Counted from the stretch's first letter, positions 35,338-43,805 are shown. The stretch is DNA of 64,000 bases from Melioribacteraceae bacterium (GCA_021739765.1 JAIPBD010000003.1:310001-374000), one strand, 5' to 3'. Notes: generated by a model from the letters alone, not told the origin. A program made the numbers and translations.

Positions 35338-35700
35338 TCAAGTGAGGAGATCTTCATCCCGAAGTAGTAATAAAATTGCGGATTGAGCAACAATTACCAT
35401 TTTTTGATTTTCCAGTTCGATATCAATTGCGTCTTTTCGGAGGTAGAGCGCAAAATCGCCCTCTTTGGCTTGAAGTGGAATGTATTTGGCAGGTTCTGAT
35501 TCTTTCCATGGTTCATCTTCGTCCGGAGTTGTACCAACTGCATATCCCGGACCGGTTTTAATTACATAACCGCCGCGAACAGTCTCTTTTTCTTTAACAT
35601 TTGGCGGAAGGTATAAACCGCTGTTTGTTTTATCCAAATTTTCTTCGGGTTTTATTAAAATTCGATCCCCGACAACTATTATTTTTTGTGTGTTTATCAA
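35338..35700 (-). CDS. GroES-like co-chaperonin family protein, not next to groEL
   Basis: 120 residues from a TTG start with GAGG 5 bp upstream. It has the Cpn10 barrel signatures VVGDRILIKPEENLDKTNSGLYLPP and, at the C-terminus, a strand order like GroES, but with a long acidic insert (TTPDEDEPWKESEP) and a hydrophobic tail AILLLLRDEDLL. No groEL lies in this window. The insert and genomic separation suggest a specialised or non-chaperonin role; it could instead be a second GroES. Operon partner is the M2 peptidase. Confidence 0.8.
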   Translation of the reverse strand: MINTQKIIVVGDRILIKPEENLDKTNSGLYLPPNVKEKETVRGGYVIKTGPGYAVGTTPDEDEPWKESEPAKYIPLQAKEGDFALYLRKDAIDIELENQKMVIVAQSAILLLLRDEDLLT

Positions 35701-35899
35701 CTTTTCCTCTATTTCTGTAACAAATTTAAGAAATAATAAAACAGAATTCTGCGCTCAATAATTTTCACTATCAATTATGCAAAAAAAGCAGCTGCGGAAA
35801 TCTTAGAAGAGTATTAAAATTTGTTGTAGGAATAATTATGAGACATTTTCTGTAAATTTAATTTTTGCTTCAATCACTTATTAATTTATATGGACATTT

Positions 35900-36499
35900 A
35901 TGAAAGATCTCTGGAATAAAAGATATTCTGAACCACAATATTCGTACGGAGCTGAACCTAACCAATTTTTGAAAGAAAATTTGGCGGGCATTAAACCGGG
36001 GAAGGCATTATTCATCGCCGAGGGTGAAGGACGAAATGCGGTTTATGCCGCAAGTTTGGGTTGGGTTGTAGATGCGGTTGATTTTAGCGAAGAAGGGAAA
36101 AGAAAAGCGGATTTGCTTGCGACTGAAAAGGGAGTTAAAATTAACTATGTGGTCGAAGATCTCGAAAATTATAACTTCACTCCTGATCACTACGACTTGG
36201 TAGTTTATATCTTTGTGCATTTGCATCATGATCTGAAAAGAGAAATCCATCAAAGAAGCATTTCATCCTTAAAAAAGGACGGCTTAATTATCATGGAAGT
36301 CTTTGAAATCGATCAGCTTAAATATTCTTCAGGTGGACCGAAGACGAAAGAGTTACTCTATTCCCTTTCGGAGATTGCGGAGGATTTTATCAACCTCGAC
36401 TTCCAATCTTTTTCTAAAGAGGAAGTTGAACTCGGTGAAGGAAAATATCACCAAGGAAGAGGAATGGTTATACGATTTATTGCTAAAAAAGAATTTTAA
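35900..36499 (+). CDS. Class I SAM-dependent methyltransferase (TehB/thiopurine-like)
   Basis: 199 residues. The N-terminus LWNKRYSEPQYSYGAEPNQF and motif I region ALFIAEGEGRNAVYAASLG, then VDAVDFSEEG, are those of small TehB-like methyltransferases. The motif-I glycines are partly replaced (EGEGRN), as usual in this subgroup. Substrate unknown; relatives act on tellurite, thiols or thiopurines. Upstream is a 199-bp intergenic region shared with the divergent GroES-like gene. The ABM-domain gene follows after 42 bp. Confidence 0.85.
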   Translation: MKDLWNKRYSEPQYSYGAEPNQFLKENLAGIKPGKALFIAEGEGRNAVYAASLGWVVDAVDFSEEGKRKADLLATEKGVKINYVVEDLENYNFTPDHYDLVVYIFVHLHHDLKREIHQRSISSLKKDGLIIMEVFEIDQLKYSSGGPKTKELLYSLSEIAEDFINLDFQSFSKEEVELGEGKYHQGRGMVIRFIAKKEF

Positions 36500-36541
36500 C
36501 AATAATTAATTCCAGCCTGCTAAATTATTAAGGATCAATAA

Positions 36542-36826
36542 ATGATTGAAGTAATGGTTAGTTACAAATTAAGGAAAGGAAAAGAAAAAATAATTATCAG
36601 CGCAATCAAAGAGTTTGTTGATAATGTACATAAATTTGAACCTGAAACGATTTATACCGCGCATCGAGAAATTGAGTCGGATAGATTTGTTCATTTTATG
36701 AAATTCCCCGATATCGAGGCAAAGCAGAAACATGCCAAAGCAGACTACACGGAAAGATTCGTTAAAACGTTATTTCAAAATTGTAGAGAGGAGCCCAAAT
36801 TTAGCACACTCAAAATTATAGAGTGA
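36542..36826 (+). CDS. ABM-domain (antibiotic biosynthesis monooxygenase-like) small protein
   Basis: 94 residues with the ferredoxin-like dimeric alpha/beta-barrel layout: MIEVMVSYKLRKGKEK, a helix FVDNVHKFEPETI, RFVHFMKFPDIEAKQKH and a final strand KFSTLKII. The fold includes quinol monooxygenases and heme-degrading proteins but also many of unknown function. No cofactor site can be assigned. AAGGA lies just before the start. Likely co-transcribed with the upstream methyltransferase. Ends 6 bp before the convergent HAD gene. Confidence 0.7.
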   Translation: MIEVMVSYKLRKGKEKIIISAIKEFVDNVHKFEPETIYTAHREIESDRFVHFMKFPDIEAKQKHAKADYTERFVKTLFQNCREEPKFSTLKIIE

Positions 36827-36832
36827 TTTAGC

Positions 36833-37447
36833 TTACGGAAGAATCCTTTCTTTTTGCAAAGAATCTATCAATTGTTCGTAACCAAAAAATTGAGTTCCGC
36901 CCCACCCGTTATTTTTCGCGGCATTTACATACTCGAGAATATCGTCAATAAAAAAATGTTCATTCGCCGGTTTCCCCGTGAAATTTTCAACAGCTTTATA
37001 AATTTTTTCTTCTGGTTTTACAGCACCAACTTCATGGGAAAGAATCCATTTATCAAAAATTTCCAGGAAAGTATATTTCTCCCATCCATATTTTTGATGA
37101 ATGTTACAAGTATTTGAAAGCAAAACAAGTGTGAAATTTTCTTTCAGTTTCGGTAATAAATCAGCCACTTTCTGATTAACGGAAAATATATTTCCATAAA
37201 TCTTGCAAAATTCTTCCCGCCCAATTTTTCCTTCTGTCCACTCCATCATTTTGTCTAAAAATTGCCGGTCGGATAATTGCCATCGTTCATATTTTTTATA
37301 AACACCATAATTTTTCATATAAACATCGTAAAACCTTTTGCCTAAACCGGGATCAGTCTCATCCAATTTTTTAATTACGATATTATAATCAAAAGGAATG
37401 AGTACATTGCCCAGATCGAAAACGATAACAGAATACTTTGAATCCAT
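36833..37447 (-). CDS. HAD-superfamily hydrolase (subfamily IA)
   Basis: 204 residues. HAD motif I VIVFDLGNVLIPF (DxGN variant typical of YihX-like sugar-phosphate phosphatases), motif II LVLLSNTCN, motif III lysine in GAVKPEEKIY and motif IV EHFFIDDILEYVNAA are all in place, with an all-helical cap between residues ~20 and 85. Likely dephosphorylates a small sugar phosphate such as glucose 1-phosphate; substrate is inferred from family only. Monocistronic. Confidence 0.9.
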   Translation of the reverse strand: MDSKYSVIVFDLGNVLIPFDYNIVIKKLDETDPGLGKRFYDVYMKNYGVYKKYERWQLSDRQFLDKMMEWTEGKIGREEFCKIYGNIFSVNQKVADLLPKLKENFTLVLLSNTCNIHQKYGWEKYTFLEIFDKWILSHEVGAVKPEEKIYKAVENFTGKPANEHFFIDDILEYVNAAKNNGWGGTQFFGYEQLIDSLQKERILP

Positions 37448-37551
37448 AATTCTCCAAATTTAAGCCGGCAAGGTAACAAGATGTTTTGAATCATAAAAGC
37501 ATCGGGAAAATAGGGCTTGTTTTGACATATACAACAAACCCCATCCATTTG

Positions 37552-38145
37552 CTAAAATCCGAGTAGATATGAAATTTTAATACGAGTTGAACCGAAGTTA
37601 TCATCAAAAGTTTGAGCGTTTCCATAATCACCGCCGTCATAATCGGCGTTAGGCAAACTACTAAGCAGAACCATAATGTTAAAAGCTTTGCTGCCATCAA
37701 GCATAAGAAGAAGTCCGCCGCCAAACGAAATTCCCTTTGCATCAATCTGAGACCAATCATTTGGGACTTGTTCAAACCGGTTTGATTCCACCGGACCGGC
37801 AATGGTGTAAGTAACCGTGGCGTATGGAATTAAACCCTCGGCAAGGTTTGTAAAATTATATCGCACACCAAAGTCGGTAGTTGTAATAGGAAGAATGGGT
37901 TCGCTTATATATGAATAATCAACACTCGCTGTGATCATAATTTCATTGGTGATTCCATATCCTGCACCGAAATAGAATCCCAGACCGTAAGAATCCAAAA
38001 ACATTTGCTCCTGCGAAAATGTTGAATAGTTTCCGCCAAATTCTAGATTGAAGTCGGTTAATTTTACATAATCATTAAATTGACCCGAAACAACAACACT
38101 TGAAAGAAGAACGAAAAGAAACGAATAAAATAACTTGGAATTCAT
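37552..38145 (-). CDS. Predicted outer-membrane beta-barrel protein
   Basis: 197 residues with a signal peptide (SSVVVSGQ). The mature part alternates polar and hydrophobic residues in amphipathic strands (FNLEFGGNYSTF, GYGITNEIMITASVDYSYI, TTDFGVRYNFTN, GLIPYATVTYTI, STRIKISYLLGF), ending in an aromatic residue, as expected of a small eight-stranded barrel. No specific family recognised. Divergent from another exported barrel-like gene at 38390. A frame at 37491-37802 on the same strand is a shadow. Confidence 0.65.
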   Translation of the reverse strand: MNSKLFYSFLFVLLSSVVVSGQFNDYVKLTDFNLEFGGNYSTFSQEQMFLDSYGLGFYFGAGYGITNEIMITASVDYSYISEPILPITTTDFGVRYNFTNLAEGLIPYATVTYTIAGPVESNRFEQVPNDWSQIDAKGISFGGGLLLMLDGSKAFNIMVLLSSLPNADYDGGDYGNAQTFDDNFGSTRIKISYLLGF

Positions 38146-38389
38146 AAATACTCCAGATTTTTAGTGTGATTAGTTATCAGTTATTCGCGGATAGGGTGTC
38201 CAATTATACAAATATTCTCATCTGATTTAAAGTTAATAATAAATTTTTGCATCGAATTAGTATTTGATAAAAAGAGAATATATAATCTTGACATGCTGTC
38301 TTATTTTTATTAAAATTGTCTGCCCATTTAACCCCACCGCAAATCGGTTAAGCAACCAACCATATATTTTAAATATTGGAGTTATTGTT

Positions 38390-39253
38390 ATGTTCAAAAA
38401 AATCCTTTTTTGTTCGGTTTTCCTACTTTCCTTTTTAGCTGTGAACGGTCAAGATAGGCAGGGAGTGTTTGCGGGGTTTTCGATGTATAATGTTTCTCAT
38501 ACAAATCCTTACATAAATTTAGGCGGTGATGTTGTAACACCGACCAATTTTGTTGGTTATGAGGACAAAACATCCCACAAGTATTTCACTTTCGGCTGGG
38601 CCGCGTACAGTGAGAAAAGCTGGGGTGAATTTTCAACGAACGCTTTAGATTTGCTTATAAACCCAATTGCATTTGGATCGGAAAATGAGGAGGGGCAAGC
38701 AGATGCAACTGGTTCCTCGCCATTTTTTGATGATTACGAATCGAATGTGAATTTATTTATGAATAGTGGCGATCAGCCCATTTTCGAAGAAACCGATCTG
38801 TTTAGAATTGCCGGAGGAGGACGATTAATTGATGAATTTCCGCTTATGCTGGGCATTCAGGCAGGTCTCGGTAAGTTTGGCCTTAATCCTTCAGAAAATA
38901 CGGGTGTTGGATTTGTAAAATTTAACAATACTGTTGATATGTATTATGGAGTTAATCTCGGCGCGTCTTTAGAATTTGGACCCGTACTCGCGATGGTAAA
39001 CGCTTTTTATGATTTCCACTTCTTTATAAAGGGTGGTTCCAAAGATGGTTATGATAATGAAGGTAACCGGCTGACTGTTGAAGCGACGGTATTTCCGTTT
39101 GAAGCAGAATCTGATCTCGGTCGCTTTTTCATCAAAGCTTTTTACAAACAAAATACAGTGCCGTACTTAAAAGACTGGAGTGAAAACTACACGGTCGAAT
39201 ATTCAAATTCGAGTGTTGGTTTTAGTATAAACTATTTTATTTTCTCGATCTAA
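38390..39253 (+). CDS. Exported protein of unknown function, probable outer-membrane barrel
   Basis: 287 residues from the ATG at 38390, chosen because GGAG lies 9 bp upstream and a clean signal peptide follows (MFKKILFCSVFLLSFLAVNGQ); the frame is open further upstream to 38264. The body is rich in Gly, Phe, Tyr and Asp with alternating strands (VDMYYGVNLGASLEFGPVLA, SSVGFSINYFIFSI) and ends in an isoleucine after aromatics. I do not recognise a family. A terminator follows directly. Confidence 0.65.
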   Translation: MFKKILFCSVFLLSFLAVNGQDRQGVFAGFSMYNVSHTNPYINLGGDVVTPTNFVGYEDKTSHKYFTFGWAAYSEKSWGEFSTNALDLLINPIAFGSENEEGQADATGSSPFFDDYESNVNLFMNSGDQPIFEETDLFRIAGGGRLIDEFPLMLGIQAGLGKFGLNPSENTGVGFVKFNNTVDMYYGVNLGASLEFGPVLAMVNAFYDFHFFIKGGSKDGYDNEGNRLTVEATVFPFEAESDLGRFFIKAFYKQNTVPYLKDWSENYTVEYSNSSVGFSINYFIFSI

Positions 39254-39266
39254 TATTTAGCGTGAG

Positions 39267-39306
39267 GCGGCAATCATTTATGATGGATTTAAGATTGCCG
39301 CTTTTT
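39267..39306 (+). terminator. Intrinsic terminator
   Basis: GCGGCAATC (39267-39275) with GATTGCCGC (39293-39301), then five T that reach the stop codon of the convergent NAD(P)-binding protein gene. Confidence 0.85.
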
Positions 39307-39958
39307 ACACAATGTTAAAAATTTCATCAAGCGCGATTATCTGATACCTCTGTTCTTTTCTAAATTCAATTGAATTTATCATCGCCGAGGCCACAACCTT
39401 AGCGTGAATAGGACGATGCTTTTTTAACGGTGGAACAATATCGCTCAAAATTTTAATTGCAGGTATCGCTATTTTCTCACCGATTCGATTTTCTTTTCTT
39501 TCTCCTTCCAAAATAGATGGACGTAAAATCCTTATTAATTCAAAATTAAGGCTTTCTACATCCCGATCCAGTTTTCCCTTCATCCTGGTGTAAAAGATTT
39601 TGGAATTGGGATCAGCTCCGGAAGAGGAAACCAAAACGTAATTTTTAACTCCATTTTCGGCGGCATTTTTTGCCACATCAAACTGATAAGTGTAGTCAAT
39701 TTTGAATTGTACAATCTTGCTTCCGGCTTTTTTAATTGTCGTTCCGAGTGTGGAAAATAAAACATCGCCTTGTAATTTTTCCCTCCATTCGTCTACTTTC
39801 CGAAAATCAATCACGATTTGTTCAATTTTACTTTCCTGATATCCGACTTCTCTTCGCACAAATACTTTAATTTTTTCATACGATTCATCCAACAATAAAG
39901 CTTTCAGCAATTCACTTCCTACTAAACCGGTAGCCCCGATTATTAACGCTGTTTTCAT
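39305..39958 (-). CDS. NAD(P)-binding atypical SDR (HTATIP2/NmrA-like)
   Basis: 217 residues. The Rossmann start ALIIGATGLVGSELLKALL has the TGxxGxxG motif of atypical short-chain dehydrogenases. VLVSSSGADPNSKIFYTRMKGKLDRDV contains the Tyr-x-x-x-Lys pair (YTRMKGK) that is catalytic in many SDRs. The C-terminus is short, as in HTATIP2-like members. Expected to be a cytosolic oxidoreductase or redox-sensing protein; substrate unknown. Divergent from the histidine phosphatase gene with an 84-bp gap. Confidence 0.85.
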   Translation of the reverse strand: MKTALIIGATGLVGSELLKALLLDESYEKIKVFVRREVGYQESKIEQIVIDFRKVDEWREKLQGDVLFSTLGTTIKKAGSKIVQFKIDYTYQFDVAKNAAENGVKNYVLVSSSGADPNSKIFYTRMKGKLDRDVESLNFELIRILRPSILEGERKENRIGEKIAIPAIKILSDIVPPLKKHRPIHAKVVASAMINSIEFRKEQRYQIIALDEIFNIV

Positions 39959-40042
39959 TTTTCACAATTCAAATTAATGGAAAAGATGGTTAGTTTGTTT
40001 CTCAAAGATATTTAATTTTGCGAATTCAACAATAAGGAAATA

Positions 40043-40633
40043 ATGAAACTTCTACTCGTCAGACACGGAGAAACTGTTCAAAACGTTAACAAAATAATAC
40101 AAGGGCAATCGGATGGCGAATTGACCGAAAATGGAATAAACCAGACTGTAAGGTTAGCAGAACGTTTAAAGAATGCTGAGTTGAATCAAATTTATTCCAG
40201 CGATCTGCAGCGCACAATTGACACAACAAATGCTGTTATAAAATATCACGATTCGGTTAAAATGATAACCGACGTCAGATTGAGAGAACGGTATTTCGGA
40301 AATCTTGAAGGCAATACTTTCCCATCGGATTTTGACTGGAATAATTTGCCGGAAGGTGTTGAATCGAATGAATCTATGTATAAACGCGCGAAGGATTTTT
40401 TTAACGATATTTATAAAAATCATTCAAACGAAACGGTTTTAATTGTTACACATGGAGGATTGTTAAAGGCATTTTTTCTAATCATGTTTAACAAACCTGT
40501 CGAAGATTTTTATTCATGGCGGGGAATTAAAAACACAGCACTTTCAATTTTTGAAATAAAAAATCAAGATGAAATAATGTGCCGCGAACTTAATTCTGTT
40601 ACCCATTTTGAAGATATAGATGAAGCTTTATAA
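40043..40633 (+). CDS. Histidine phosphatase (phosphoglycerate-mutase superfamily)
   Basis: 196 residues. LLVRHGETVQN carries the phosphohistidine RHG motif, LRERYFGNLEG the acid region and VLIVTHGGLLKAFF the second active-site histidine. Shorter than gpmA and lacking its dPGM insertions, so it is a phosphatase (CobC/PhoE type) rather than a mutase. Substrate unknown. The stop overlaps the ATG of the AlkD-like gene by one base, so translation is coupled. Confidence 0.9.
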   Translation: MKLLLVRHGETVQNVNKIIQGQSDGELTENGINQTVRLAERLKNAELNQIYSSDLQRTIDTTNAVIKYHDSVKMITDVRLRERYFGNLEGNTFPSDFDWNNLPEGVESNESMYKRAKDFFNDIYKNHSNETVLIVTHGGLLKAFFLIMFNKPVEDFYSWRGIKNTALSIFEIKNQDEIMCRELNSVTHFEDIDEAL

Positions 40634-41346
40634 TGACTTACGATGAGATTATTAAAACACTTCACTCTCTCGCAAATCCCGAAACGGTTTCTTTCAAAGA
40701 GCGTAAATTTGGCGTAAAATCGGTTAATACTTTAGGTATATACCAAAAAGATCTGAATGAAATTATAAAGGAAACAATACCCGAGAAAAAACTCGCGATC
40801 CAACTTTTCGAATCCGGTATTTATGAAGGCAGGGTTCTTTGTGCAAAACTGTTTCCTCCTAAAGAGTTAACCGAAGATTTGATGGAACAGTGGGTTAAAA
40901 CTTTTGAGAACTGGGAAATTTGTGATACTTTCAGCATGAAGCTTTTTGCCCGAAGCGACTTTGCTCTGTCCAAAATAAAAGAATGGATTAACCGCGAACC
41001 GGAATTTGAGAAAAGAGCAGGATTCACAACAATGGCCGCGTATTGTATGGCGGACAAAAAAGCACCGAATTATATTTACGAAGAGTTTTTGAGTGATATC
41101 AAAAGCCACTCCGGCGATAATCGACTATATGTCAAAAAGGCTGTAAATTGGGCGTTAAGGAGTGTCGGTAAACGAAATATTGATTTAAATAAAATGGCAA
41201 TTTCGACCGCAAAACAAATCCTCGAATTGCCCGACAAGTCCGCAAAATGGATTGCCAAAGACGCTATTAAAGAATTGGAAAGCGATTCTGTAAATATTCT
41301 CGATTATCCACGTAGTATCTATCGACCTACAAAAAAGGGAGCTTGA
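40633..41346 (+). CDS. AlkD-like DNA alkylation repair protein (HEAT-like)
   Basis: 237 residues, all helical. Recognisable AlkD features: FGVKSVNTLGIYQKDL near the N-terminus (the 'G(V/I)...LGI.....LR' segment), EGRVLCAKLFPP, WVKTFENWEICDTFSM and VKKAVNWALRSVGKRN. AlkD enzymes excise positively charged N3/N7-alkyl purines using a HEAT-repeat groove without base flipping. Cytosolic. Follows the histidine phosphatase by overlap and precedes an exported protein by 1 bp; no functional link among the three is evident. Confidence 0.88.
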   Translation: MTYDEIIKTLHSLANPETVSFKERKFGVKSVNTLGIYQKDLNEIIKETIPEKKLAIQLFESGIYEGRVLCAKLFPPKELTEDLMEQWVKTFENWEICDTFSMKLFARSDFALSKIKEWINREPEFEKRAGFTTMAAYCMADKKAPNYIYEEFLSDIKSHSGDNRLYVKKAVNWALRSVGKRNIDLNKMAISTAKQILELPDKSAKWIAKDAIKELESDSVNILDYPRSIYRPTKKGA

Positions 41347-41347
41347 A

Positions 41348-41866
41348 GTGAGAAATTTTAATAAATTTTTTGTGATTCTTCTGTTATTCGCTGCTCAAAC
41401 TTTTGCACAATCCGAGTTCGAAAACACAATGGTTTTTGATGAAATAGCTGGTTCACCGGATGCAACTTTAGAGGATGTAAGTTGGATTGAAGGACATTGG
41501 CGTGGTGAAGCGTTTGGCGGAATTGTTGAAGAAATTTGGTCGCCTCCGCTTGGCAATTCAATGATGTGTGCTTTTAAACTGGTTGTTAATAACAAAGTAA
41601 AGTTTTATGAAATCGTAGCTATAATTGAAGTTGAAAACTCTCTAATTATTAAACTAAAACATTTTTCCGGTAATTTAACCGGATGGGAAGAAAAAGATGA
41701 AACCGTTGATTTTAGATTGGTAGAAGTAACGGAAAATAAAGCTTACTTCGATGGATTTACTTTCGAAAAAATATCAGAGAACGAAATGAACATTTACGTT
41801 GTAGTAGAAAACAACGGGAAAAAAGAAGAAATGAAGTTTGTCTATTCACGTTTTACAAATAATTAA
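41348..41866 (+). CDS. Exported DUF6265-like protein
   Basis: 172 residues, GTG start (41348) directly after the AlkD-like gene. Signal peptide MRNFNKFFVILLLFAAQTFAQ. The mature protein has WIEGHWRGEAFGGIVEEIWSPP and MCAFKLVVNNKVKFYEIVAI, the pattern of DUF6265, a calycin-like beta-barrel group common in Bacteroidota. Function unknown. It is the third gene of a four-gene rightward run ending with a lipoprotein. Confidence 0.75.
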   Translation: MRNFNKFFVILLLFAAQTFAQSEFENTMVFDEIAGSPDATLEDVSWIEGHWRGEAFGGIVEEIWSPPLGNSMMCAFKLVVNNKVKFYEIVAIIEVENSLIIKLKHFSGNLTGWEEKDETVDFRLVEVTENKAYFDGFTFEKISENEMNIYVVVENNGKKEEMKFVYSRFTNN

Positions 41867-41886
41867 TCGCAATTTTTGAGGAACAA

Positions 41887-42624
41887 ATGCACATTAGAAA
41901 ATATATTTATTTAGTTCTAATAACTCTTATGCTAACCAATTGTTCGAAATTCGACTCTCCTTCAGACTTAGTTGATAAAAGTATTCTATTCAGCGACCCC
42001 GATAAGAAATGGGAAAACGCGGCAATTGGAATTGAGATTCGTGAACCGAGACCCCAAAATCCGGATCGGTATTCAAAAGTGATTATTAATATTCCTCTCG
42101 AATATTTTGAACTGACACGCAATAGAGGTGAAAACACTTCATCGCATATCGTTACAAAATCTGGCGCAAACATGATTTTGATTAACGGCGATGATGATTA
42201 CGACAATGCTTTGTTGGAGGAATACGGTCTTTCATCCGAAAAAAATATCAAATATAAAAGATATTATGAGTTCCTTTATGGTTTGCCGCACTCGCTAAAA
42301 AGCGATTATGTAAAAGAATTATCAAATATTGAAGAAACTAACTTTAATAACCAGGAAGCATTTGCGCTTACCGCAAAGTTGAGAAAACCAATAATTTCAA
42401 ATGAATGGAAAATATATTTCTCGAAAGAAAACCATTCGATTCTGGGTCTGGATGTCATCCACAAAGATGAAAATAAAGGTGAAACAATTTTGTTTGAAAA
42501 CTATAAATACGTCAGCGATGTTAAAATTCCTTTAAAACATTATTGGGTAAATACTAAAACAAAAGAAGAACTCGGAACCGATTTAGTTGTTTATGATCTT
42601 TTCAAAAAGAAAGAACTTAAATAG
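41887..42624 (+). CDS. Lipoprotein, DUF6503-like
   Basis: 245 residues. Lipoprotein signal ending LMLTNC (Cys20). The mature part contains RYYEFLYGLPHSLKSDYVKE and a beta-rich C-terminus (WKIYFSKENHSILGLDVIH, ILFENYKYVSDVKIPLKHYW), resembling the DUF6503 group of Bacteroidota, a guess at moderate confidence. Expected location is the periplasmic face of a membrane. Begins 20 bp after the DUF6265-like gene. Confidence 0.6.
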   Translation: MHIRKYIYLVLITLMLTNCSKFDSPSDLVDKSILFSDPDKKWENAAIGIEIREPRPQNPDRYSKVIINIPLEYFELTRNRGENTSSHIVTKSGANMILINGDDDYDNALLEEYGLSSEKNIKYKRYYEFLYGLPHSLKSDYVKELSNIEETNFNNQEAFALTAKLRKPIISNEWKIYFSKENHSILGLDVIHKDENKGETILFENYKYVSDVKIPLKHYWVNTKTKEELGTDLVVYDLFKKKELK

Positions 42625-42712
42625 AAGAACAGAGTAGTTTTAACCAGTGCTTTCCATTAGAGAAGTTTGGATTGTAGTCGATAAATTTCGGAGATTACTC
42701 GTGTATTTGTCA

Positions 42713-42803
42713 CATTTTAGCCTGCGGCGGGCTTGCTAAATTGTCGTAACATCAGTTTAGGTTTTGTAAAAAACCTGCTATTTCTTTGAGAAATAGCAGG
42801 TTT
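42713..42803. repeat. Direct repeat copy A with 15-bp hairpin
   Basis: The first 47 bases (42713-42759, around GGGCTTGCTAAATTGTCGTAA) match 43405-43451 at 41 of 47 positions by eye. The element ends in a hairpin, as does copy B. Confidence 0.8.
42768..42803 (-). terminator. 15-bp perfect hairpin after the T9SS tail
   Basis: AAACCTGCTATTTCT (42771-42785) and its exact complement (42789-42803) around a 3-nt loop, followed on the minus strand by six T. It lies 10 bp past the stop of the T9SS fragment, so it is probably the original terminator of the lost gene. Confidence 0.85.
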
Positions 42804-42813
42804 GATTGGACTA

Positions 42814-43077
42814 TTATTTAAGCAGCAGCATCTTCTTAACGTCTGAAAAACTACCTGACGTTAATTTATAGAAATAAACACCGCTTGAGTAATTACTTCC
42901 GTTAAACTTAATCGTATGCCATCCGGCGCTTAATTCATCATCAACGAAAACTTCCAATCTTCTACCAAGAATATCAAAAAGTTCAAGCTTTGTTTTTGAT
43001 ACTTCCGGCAAGTGGAATCGATTTGTTGATAAGAAGATTCCCGAAGCGTAACTATAATGATTGCTAAGTGATGATTT
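42814..43077 (-). pseudogene. 5'-truncated T9SS type A sorting domain
   Basis: The frame encodes the C-terminal signal of type IX secreted proteins: ELFDILGRRLEVFVDDELSAG, then SSGVYFYKLTSGSFSDVKKM and a final LLLK. Upstream in the same frame FLSTNRFHLPEVSKTK keeps part of the usual PNPFNPST-I-F-LP segment, then the frame breaks up and meets a stop at 43078-43080. The passenger domain of hundreds of residues is missing, and the 21-bp array lies where it should be. This is a remnant of a large secreted protein. Confidence 0.8.
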
Positions 43078-43274
43078 TTAATTGATCATTGCTAAGTGGT
43101 AATATATGACTTTTGGTTGGTCATTAGTCATTGTTAAATGGTAATATACGATTCCTAAGCGGTAATGTATCACTTCTTGGCGGTTATTAGTCATTGCCAC
43201 GTGGTAATCATTCATTGCTAAGAGGTAATTTATAACTTCTTTGCGGTCATTAGTCACTTCAGAGAGTTAATGGA
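43058..43274. repeat. Degenerate 21-bp tandem repeat array
   Basis: About nine to ten units related to TCATTGCTAAGTGGTAATAT plus one base. Units start at 43086, 43107, 43128, 43149, 43170, 43191, 43212, 43233 and 43254 with no indels; a further unit at 43058 is offset by 7 bp. A higher-order 63-bp period is visible (43128-43190 and 43191-43253), each ending GG(T/C)(T/C)ATTAG. Stops in all frames exclude coding. Confidence 0.85.
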
Positions 43275-43404
43275 TAATTTTCTGATGGTGTTTTGTAATT
43301 CCAAGGCTTTTGAACGTGTGTGAAAAGTCGTTTTTTATAAGAATCCTCGGTTTTAATAGTTGGAAAATAAGCCCAAACCGAATTTATTGCGAAGTCGTTT
43401 CACC

Positions 43405-43495
43405 CATTTTAGTCTAAGGTGGGCTTGCTAAATTGTCGTAATATCAATTTAAATATTCTAATAAACTGCCGTTTCATGGAGAAATGGCCGGTTTG
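43405..43495. repeat. Direct repeat copy B with degraded hairpin
   Basis: Second copy of the element at 42713. The hairpin here, AAACTGCCGTTTC-ATG-GAGAAATGGCCGGTTT, is imperfect. No T9SS frame lies beside this copy. Confidence 0.7.
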
Positions 43496-43805
43496 GTATT
43501 TTATTTGTCGCAATCTGGGTTTGATAGAATGCTAAATCCAACAATTCTTTAAGAAGATGCTGAACCTGATTGCATAACCTCGTTGCAAATAACCGGAGCC
43601 CCAACACTGGAATTCCGCCTTTACATACTACGCCAAAGTTATTGCAGACAATGATCATTTTTTATGCAAGCATTGGCTACTGCAATTTGGCTTATTACAC
43701 TACTGCCGAACAGCAATGTTGTTTTTTTACTAAACTTAATAAACTACACTAATGCCACTTTGAAAACGGCGTCCGTGTTGATTTGCTGGTTCTAAACCGA
43801 CATTT

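Larger units (their letters stand above)
42625..43805. other. 1.18-kb gene-poor, repeat-rich region
   Basis: Between a lipoprotein gene and a toxin-antitoxin pair. Contents in order: first copy of a ~90-bp repeat with hairpin (42713-42803), a 5'-truncated T9SS sorting domain on the minus strand, a degenerate 21-bp tandem array (43058-43274), the second repeat copy (43405-43495), and ~300 bp in which I see only short unconvincing frames. Confidence 0.75.

Noticed and set aside
37491-37802. Minus-strand 103-codon frame overlapping the barrel protein
   Set aside because: Out of frame with the complete signal-peptide barrel protein at 37552-38145, which accounts for the same DNA.
43058-43274. 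CRISPR array
   Set aside because: Units are contiguous 21-bp tandem repeats without spacers, all diverged, and there are no cas genes.
43058-43274. Repeat protein encoded by the 21-bp array (7-residue unit SLLSGNI-like on the plus strand)
   Set aside because: The frame is broken by stops in several units (for example units starting at 43107, 43170 and 43233).
43458-43658. Minus-strand 66-codon frame and a plus-strand 60-codon frame (43570-43752) in the repeat-rich region
   Set aside because: The minus frame runs through the repeat-B hairpin, the two frames overlap each other, and neither shows a recognisable domain or convincing start.
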